Source of the DNA: Abelmoschus esculentus
Lineage: Eukaryota > Streptophyta > Magnoliopsida > Malvales > Malvaceae
Direction of reading: 5' to 3'
DNA: 64,000 nt
NCBI GenBank assembly: GCA_035048815.1
Contig: JAUCBN010000039.1
Span: 875,501-939,500, forward strand
A program made the translations under genes and the position numbers. The notes below the pieces were generated by a model. That model made no database searches. It was not told where the DNA came from and saw nothing but the letters and a program-made list of their open reading frames with translations. How positions within the stretch are numbered: position 1 is the first letter of the stretch; each line of letters starts with the position of its first letter. Positions 58,440 through 64,000 of the stretch are shown piece after piece.

Positions 58440-58690
58440 AGAAGAAATTCAACTCAACCAACATCACCATGAATGCCAATCCTTTTATTACCACAACCAT
58501 AAGTCTTGGTTTGTCCTGTTTTTTGTTTCTCACAAAGTGGTAAACCAAAGAACTTGGTGCATGGCTTCAGATTCCAGCAGGGAAATGAATTCCATTGGAC
58601 CCCATGGTTGATCACCTTGAAGAATCCGAACTCCTCACTGGCCACATCACAGACATACAATATAACAATCATCTGTTCCTAAAGGATGTT
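58440..58690 (-). pseudogene. Gibberellin 2-oxidase pseudogene fragment
   Basis: The minus strand reads EEFGFFKVINHGV, the exon 1 motif of 2OG dioxygenases. It then loses frame at GGGGTCCAATGG (one C short of GVPMEFISLLESEA), and regains it as KFFGLPLCEKQKTG, TYGCGNKRIGIHGDVG, TGA, VEFLLL. GNKRIG.xGDVGWVE is specific to C19 gibberellin 2-oxidases, where the TGA replaces the Trp. Two frameshifts, a stop and the lack of the catalytic half show it is dead. GA2ox enzymes inactivate bioactive gibberellins. Confidence 0.8.
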
Positions 58691-59293
58691 AGGTCTATCT
58701 TGTTGGTTGGTTTTGAAAATTTAAACCGGTATGTCTCCTGCAACAATGGAAGTCCCCTCAAGTTCTGAGTAAAATGCAGAGCTGTTCCATGGAAAAAAGA
58801 TGTTGCAGAGATTTTGGTTCTCCTGGTTGGTGGCTGTACCTTAGTTTATATTCATCGCAATTGATTGAGATAACATTTGTTATATTTGAAATTCAGAACA
58901 TTTCGAGTTTTAGTTCCCAAGACAGTGAAGCATTCGTTAAGATGCTTTTGTCTTAAATCCTTAATTAGCAGTATAAATCATGTTTAGTGTGTGTTGATTA
59001 TACGAAGACAAATACGGACCTATTATATAGAAAAATTTGAGAAATTTTAGAACCCTCCACGTGATTTTTCGTGGGATTATCTTATCTGGAAATGTTTGTC
59101 GCCCTACCATTGTCCAATTTCCTCCCTTCATAGAATTGATGTATGGTGTGCTTATATTTTAATTAATTATACTTAAAAACTTTCATATATGCAAACAAGG
59201 ATCATACACCATACACATGTCAAATATAATTATTGAATACAAATACGAATATGATACATATATTTAATATATGGAATTAATCATATAGATTAT
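58691..59293. other. Spacer
   Basis: Possible decayed N-terminal sequence of the GA2ox pseudogene up to about 58780, then AT-rich spacer with no gene recognised. Confidence 0.4.
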
Positions 59294-60055
59294 TAGTCAA
59301 ATAAATGTCTAGATTATATCTTTTTCAATTAGATGTTTAAACTATTTTTTGATCTAAATAGATGTCTAATGTTTTATTTTATTATTCAAATAAGTTTTTT
59401 TTCGTCATAACCTTTAAAAAAAATTATGATCCAATGAGAACGTGATACATGCCTTATTAATGTTGTTTTCTTTATTTTTTTAAAACCTAAAAAATCTTTA
59501 ATTTTATAAACCCAAAATTCTTTAATTTCTAAAAAAAATAAACCTTAACCTTAAATACCTAGATTCGTAAATTTTTCTTTTTTGACTATCAATTCAACCA
59601 CCACTAGTCACCATTGCCTTCATCTGACCTCATGACTTAAAACTTATCATCCTGTTGTCAAAATAGACTAATTAATCATCGACAAACATCCAACAATGAA
59701 AAATAGGTTGATTGAGTTCTGACTAATGACTAGAGGGAGAAGATCTTGAACGATGAAGTACATGACGCTTGAGTGGTGAATGATGAACCATTAATATACA
59801 GGGATGTCAGACATTGAAGGAGATACAATTTGAAGATTTGATTGTAATAAATAAAATTTTTGAAATTTTTAATAAAGTTTATAAATTATAAAATAGACCA
59901 CATGTCATATTCTGATTGCATAAAGAAAATTTTTAATGGTCATTGACCGAAAAAAAAAATTAATTAACATAATAAAATATTAAACACTTATTTAGGTCAA
60001 AATATACTTTAAATATCTAACTAAAAAAATATAATTTAAACACTTATTTAATCAT
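59294..60055. mobile_element. Element with long terminal inverted repeats
   Basis: The left arm (AATAAATGTCTAGATTATAT, TTAGATGTTTAAACTA, TTTGATCTAAATAGATGTC) and the reverse complement of the right arm (AAATAAGTGTTTAAATTATAT, TTAGATATTTAAAGTA, TTTGACCTAAATAAGTG) match imperfectly for roughly 150 bp. They continue through TTTTTTTTCG toward the middle. Total length is about 760 bp with no transposase frame. Long arms suggest a MULE-like or large foldback element. The target duplication was not resolved. Confidence 0.6.
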
Positions 60056-60335
60056 CAAACCTAATCGTATTGAAACAACTGTCACTTAGAGAGCTAGTAA
60101 TTTTGAGCCCCTATGCTGGGCATTATCATGGACAGACAGTAGGAGACACTGATGTTGACTCTATATGGACAACATTACTCGTGTATAAATCACCACAAAA
60201 ACTTGATGTCATTGTCGATTGCACCACTTGCCAACGAATATAGACAGCAACCACTGCAAGCTTTGCATTTATATAAGAGTGACAGAAAAAAGAGGTTTAA
60301 AAACAAAACATTATAAAGTTTTCTTTTCAGACAAT
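60056..60335 (+). promoter_or_regulatory. Promoter of the small-peptide candidate
   Basis: A TATA box tttatataag at about 60268-60277 lies about 60 bp before the ATG at 60336. Confidence 0.35.
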
Positions 60336-60603
60336 ATGGTTAGGGTTCCTTGCAAGCATGTGCTTATTGTTTGCATCTTCCTTTGCTTCATCTCTACCAC
60401 TTCAATAGGTAAATTAAAATCTTAAACCCTTAAATCCTAGTCAAACCATTTTCGATACGAAAGATTGTATCATTTACAGTTAACTTTTGTTTCTGTATTT
60501 GCACCTCGGAGTTTGCCGGATGCTAGGGAAACGAAAGACGGTCTCGATGGTCAAGTGGTTACGGAGACCGAATACGGAGTACCGCCGATGTTGATGAATT
60601 AGT
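60336..60603 (+). CDS. Candidate small secreted peptide, unrecognised
   Basis: A frame opening MVRVPCKHVLIVCIFLCFIS has a clear signal-peptide profile: basic N-end, hydrophobic core, then STTSI. It reaches a donor at 60409 (aatag|gtaaat) after 73 nt. A possible second exon starts at 60512 after cacctcggag. Spliced as read, it gives VCRMLGKRKTVS... ending YRRC, about 51 aa in total. The adjacent frame (LPDARETKDGLDGQVVTETE, then YGVPPMLMN) looks more like a mature peptide but needs a different junction. A TATA box just upstream favours a real short transcript. No known peptide family is recognised. Confidence 0.35.
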
Positions 60604-61380
60604 AGCTAGGGTTTATGCATTTATCTTCTGAAAATTAGGGTCATTTTCCATTAAGTTTTTCTGTACATTGTCATGTTTATATGCACAGAATTGTATGATG
60701 AAATGATATTTGTTTACTACTTGTATAATATTGTTTTTACTATATTGATTTTAAAAGAACTGATTTATTAATTTATATAAACACCCCTTAATTAGTGTCA
60801 CTAGACATTAGTTAATATTGTCCTTTTATAATTCGATTATTTTATATACGTTGTAAGGAAATAGTATTTTTTATTTAAAAATCAATAAACATTATAATTA
60901 TTCATGTTTTAGAATATGTTGTGTTTTATAGTCCTATCTACTTTTAATAAATACTATTAATTTTAAAATTATTAAAATGTCAAATCAATATGAGTACAAT
61001 TTAAATATTATTTTTAAATATTTTCAAGTTAATTTAAAATTATTTCGCTAGAAAAAATGGAATAAATTAAAAAAATAATAAAAAAAGCAAAACAAGTACA
61101 GTCCAAAACACCTAATTCCACAAATCCAACGGTTGATAACAAAATCACAGTAATTTCGTCACCACTCCCCATAAACAATACAAGGAGTGGACCCTACCTG
61201 TGTCCAGTTGATAGCAAATTGTCACGTGCCACGTGTATAAAGTGATTAGAAGTACAGTGCTTTGGGTCAGAATAGTGCAGACAAAAGAAAATTTTGGCCA
61301 AAATCTTAATAACCGGAAAAATGAAAAAAATAATGTGAATGCAAAGAAGAAAGTAACAGAGAGAAACTGTTGTCTCTACA
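60604..61380. other. Intergenic, AT-rich
   Basis: 3' flank of the candidate peptide gene, then AT-rich spacer. A paired CACGTGCCACGTGT (61223-61236) with two ACGT cores lies near the start of the UBP15 promoter. Confidence 0.45.
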
Positions 61381-63072
61381 CTTACCATCTGAGGAATCAA
61401 AGAATCTTTTTTTCAGGTACAGGAAAAACAAAAGACCCAAGTTTTGAAGAAGAAAAAAACTGTTTGTTGTGTGTTTGATTGCTCTGGGTTTAAATTTGTT
61501 CTTCTACTTGCATGAGAGGTAAGAAAGATTCAAGCTTTACTCAGCTTTGCCCATGGTTTCATTAACTTGTACTTGCTTTACTGCTTGTTTTAGCTTTTTG
61601 GGGTTTTGAATCCGAGATTGCTGAAATGCTGGGTTTCAATCAATTTGCTGTTTTGAAAATAAAGTTTTTTTAATTGGTCAGAAGAATGATCTGTTAAGCT
61701 GTACTGCTGGATTTGCTTTGTGTTGTTTTTGCCATTTTGGGTATAAGTGTAGATAAAGACCTGAAAATGGATTCAGTTCTTAGAAATTGATTAATTTTGG
61801 TTATGCTATTCCTTTTCAAATGGGAAAGATTTGAGTGACATTCTCTTGGATTTGTTCTTTTAAATAATATTTAATCTAGTGTGCTTGATTCAAGTATCTC
61901 TAGCTAAAATACTGGTGCTTTGAGGGGAGAACAAGTTGATTTTTTTCCAAATGACTTAGCTTGTTGTGCCTGAAACTATAGTTCTAATATTTGGTGCATT
62001 GTCGAAGTAGGATGATTTATTTAGCTGTTTTTGTGAGCGGAAAACGGTTTCACATGCCATTCATAGTTCTTACAAGCTAGTAGAAAGGTTGCCCTTTCTT
62101 CTATATTGCTCCATTTCCTTCCATTTTGTTGCTTTCTATGGAAGCAAAGTGTGGAGATCTTATCAGCTCATGTCATTTGTCTAGCAGAACTGCTTGTCAC
62201 AGTGAATCATCCGTAAAAATCTAATACGATTGAGCGCTTTCCGAACTCAACCTTATTTAAAGTGTTTAGATGCTTCAGTGTATTAACAAATTGCCTTACA
62301 ATCGAAACAACAGCTATATAAGTTTATAAATCATTAGAGAAATAAAATTAGAAAGAAGGGTGATGGGAATGACTTATCTTCATATGTTTGTAGACTCAAA
62401 CCAGTGAAGCAAGACTTATATTCATGTTTGTAGACTCAAACCAGTGAAGCAAGACTTATATTCATGTTTGTTGATGCCTAAAACTATAAATCTTTCTCAC
62501 ATTTTTTGCCATTTTTGTCTGAATGACGTGTGTGCGTGTGTATATATATATTGAACACTTTAAATTTTATTGTCTTTGATTTGGAAGGTATAGGTATAAA
62601 GTGTGTGAAGTTTCCCCCCAACTTGAGTCATCGTCTAATGATCAAACCTCTTCCCCCAGTCCCCTCTTTCCCCGTAATATACCTGGGTTTGATTGTTTTG
62701 CTTATATGATATCTAAGTTTATGCATGGACTTGATTTAAAATTTTCACTGCAACTCATATGAATTGAAGCATCTCATTTTGAAATAACTTGTGAAGGTTT
62801 GGCTGCACTATTTCTTGTATATTTGATGCAAATATACAAAGTAGAAGGCTGAGCGATTCTCTTTATACTTGTGTCCATGTATGATAGTGCATTTATATAT
62901 CAATCTTATGTGTGAAAGAAATATTGATAGGGTTAAGTGTCAAAGTATTATAATCAGTATTCATTTGTTATTGCGGTGGAAGTGGATTTCAATGGGCTTA
63001 AGTAGCTTTTGAAGAATAGCTTCTGGATGGTAAATTGGTGCTCAAATTGGTCATGAGAATGCTTGTTGGAAC
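61381..63072 (+). promoter_or_regulatory. UBP15-like 5'UTR with long leader intron
   Basis: A leader before the donor gagag|gtaagaaag (61519) is followed by about 1.5 kb of T-rich intron-like sequence up to the coding exon. The acceptor was not fixed. The region holds a 40-bp tandem duplication, listed separately. Confidence 0.4.
62385..62464. repeat. 40-bp perfect tandem duplication
   Basis: The unit beginning TGTTTGTAGACTCAAACCAG occurs at 62385 and again at 62425, with a partial third start at 62465. It lies in the UBP15-like leader intron. Confidence 0.9.
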
Positions 63073-64000
63073 ATGCTTGAGCCAAGAGAAGCTGATATAC
63101 CCGCATTGTTTCTGGTCTTGGTGGTGCTTCCTCTGGTTGCTTATTTCTTGCTTGGGAAATGGAGCGAGGTTTCAAAGAAACGAGAAAAGATAAGTTTGCT
63201 TGCTCATCTTGCTGCTGAAGAAGCTCTTCGAGCAGAAACAATGGCTTCTGCCACTGTTATTCCAGGTGTTCCTATTCCGAAGAAGGGATTGCATGTGTGT
63301 GCTAGGTGTTTTGGTCCAGCAACAACTCGCTGTTCGAGATGCAAGACTGTCAGATATTGGTATATTCCATCCCTTAGCTGCTGCAATGCATCTTTTTTTG
63401 CTCTACTTCATTGTCGTTGAATGGTTTACTTGGTTGGGGAAGTAAAGTAAAATTTGGAATCGAACACTGGATAGTAGCATTCTCTTGTTTATTTTCACCC
63501 TGCGAAGTTGCGAACATAGATAAGCCTCTATGGTTGCCTTTCTTAAATGAATTTTGGATTCATTTATATCCTGAAGCATAGTCTATTCATTCTTGGGAAA
63601 GCTTTTGTGGACCCTAGCCTTGGTCTGATATATTTATTATTGTCTTTGGTTGTTGAAAAGTTCCTTGAATTTTATTTTATTTTTCAGGTCTCCCATTCAT
63701 TCTAGCTTCATATATTTACTACTTTAAAACTGTTGAGTTTATGCAGTTCTGGGAGGTGCCAGATTATTCATTGGAGGCAAGTTCATAAGGAAGAATGCCT
63801 GCAGTTGGAGAGTGAAAGCTCAAGCACGAGCTCATTTCCTAGTGTTGCCTCATTTGAAGAATCTGCGCTACTCAGTGACAACATGAATTCACAGTTCTTA
63901 GAGTACATTAATAAGCAGGCTGCCAAGGAAAATGCACCTTTAGATAATATAAATCATTGTCCCATAACCAGTGGATTATTTGATAATGGGGATTGTTCTA
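63073..64000 (+). CDS. UBP15: Ubiquitin-specific protease, UBP15-like (5' part)
   Basis: Exons 63073..63359 and 63747 to beyond the window edge. The start MLEPREADIPALFLVLVVLP is the UBP15 signature, with a membrane-like helix at about residues 10-27. A MYND zinc finger follows with C76, C79, C87, C90, C96, C100, H109 and C113 (CARCF ... CSRCKTVRYC ... HWRQVHKEEC); the splice falls within the sixth Cys codon region (TG|T). The catalytic UCH domain lies outside the window. UBP15 deubiquitinates targets to promote cell proliferation and seed size in Arabidopsis and is cleaved by DA1. Confidence 0.92.

Noticed and set aside
1..64000. CRISPR arrays, operons, bacterial-type ribosome binding sites, rRNA genes
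   Set aside because: None seen; the window is plant nuclear DNA.

Overview
This window is nuclear DNA of a eudicot plant. Genes have GT-AG introns and 5'UTR introns, long AT-rich intergenic stretches hold MITE, hAT, SINE and LINE remains, and the products are plant-specific (NAC factor, NCED, ETR1, DA2, ICR, plastid ATP synthase delta chain). The protein sequences look Malvaceae-like, most probably cotton (Gossypium) or a close relative. That is a judgement from family resemblance, not a search. All exon limits below were read by hand from splice sites, reading frame and family knowledge.

Layout. (1) 0-1.5 kb: a JUB1/NAC042-type NAC gene. (2) 2.9-15.8 kb: a tandem array of five 2-oxoglutarate/Fe(II) dioxygenase genes of the feruloyl-CoA 6'-hydroxylase type, two on the minus strand and three on the plus strand. 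All five share a promoter module about 130-230 bp upstream of the ATG. Copies 2 and 5 are almost identical from ATG to stop, introns included, although they are inverted and about 7 kb apart. Copies 2, 3 and 5 have an extra 93-bp intron that copies 1 and 4 lack. (3) 17.3-20.6 kb: plastid ATP synthase delta subunit and a GeBP/STOREKEEPER factor, followed by a decayed LINE. (4) 23.1-24.9 kb: an intronless NCED (abscisic acid synthesis) with a TATA box and two G-box/ABRE sites upstream. (5) 25-33 kb: gene-poor, with two hAT-like elements (one with a perfect 8-bp target duplication), half of a MITE and a tRNA-derived SINE candidate. (6) 34.7-42.7 kb: ethylene receptor ETR1 and a CID-type PABP-interacting RNA-binding protein whose intron 8 holds a perfect 34-bp inverted repeat. 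(7) 43.2-47.7 kb: two tandem polygalacturonases with matching exon lengths. (8) 49.9-64 kb: DA2 RING E3 ligase, an ICR/RIP ROP effector carrying a one-base frameshift, a second GeBP gene, a gibberellin 2-oxidase pseudogene, a long-TIR element, a possible small secreted peptide gene, and the start of a UBP15-type deubiquitinase cut by the window edge.

How the genes relate. The dioxygenase array beside a NAC042-type factor looks like an inducible specialised-metabolism (coumarin or other phytoalexin) locus. The right-hand half looks like an old conserved growth-control neighbourhood: from memory, Arabidopsis has NCED9, a polygalacturonase, DA2, an ICR and GA2OX1 in a row on chromosome 1, and a sister block with UBP15, ICR1, DA2L and a polygalacturonase. 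DA2 and UBP15 act in the same DA1 organ-size pathway. The best candidates for new biology are the shared promoter module and sequence homogenisation in the dioxygenase array, the hairpin in the CID intron, the frameshifted ICR, and the unrecognised secreted-peptide candidate.
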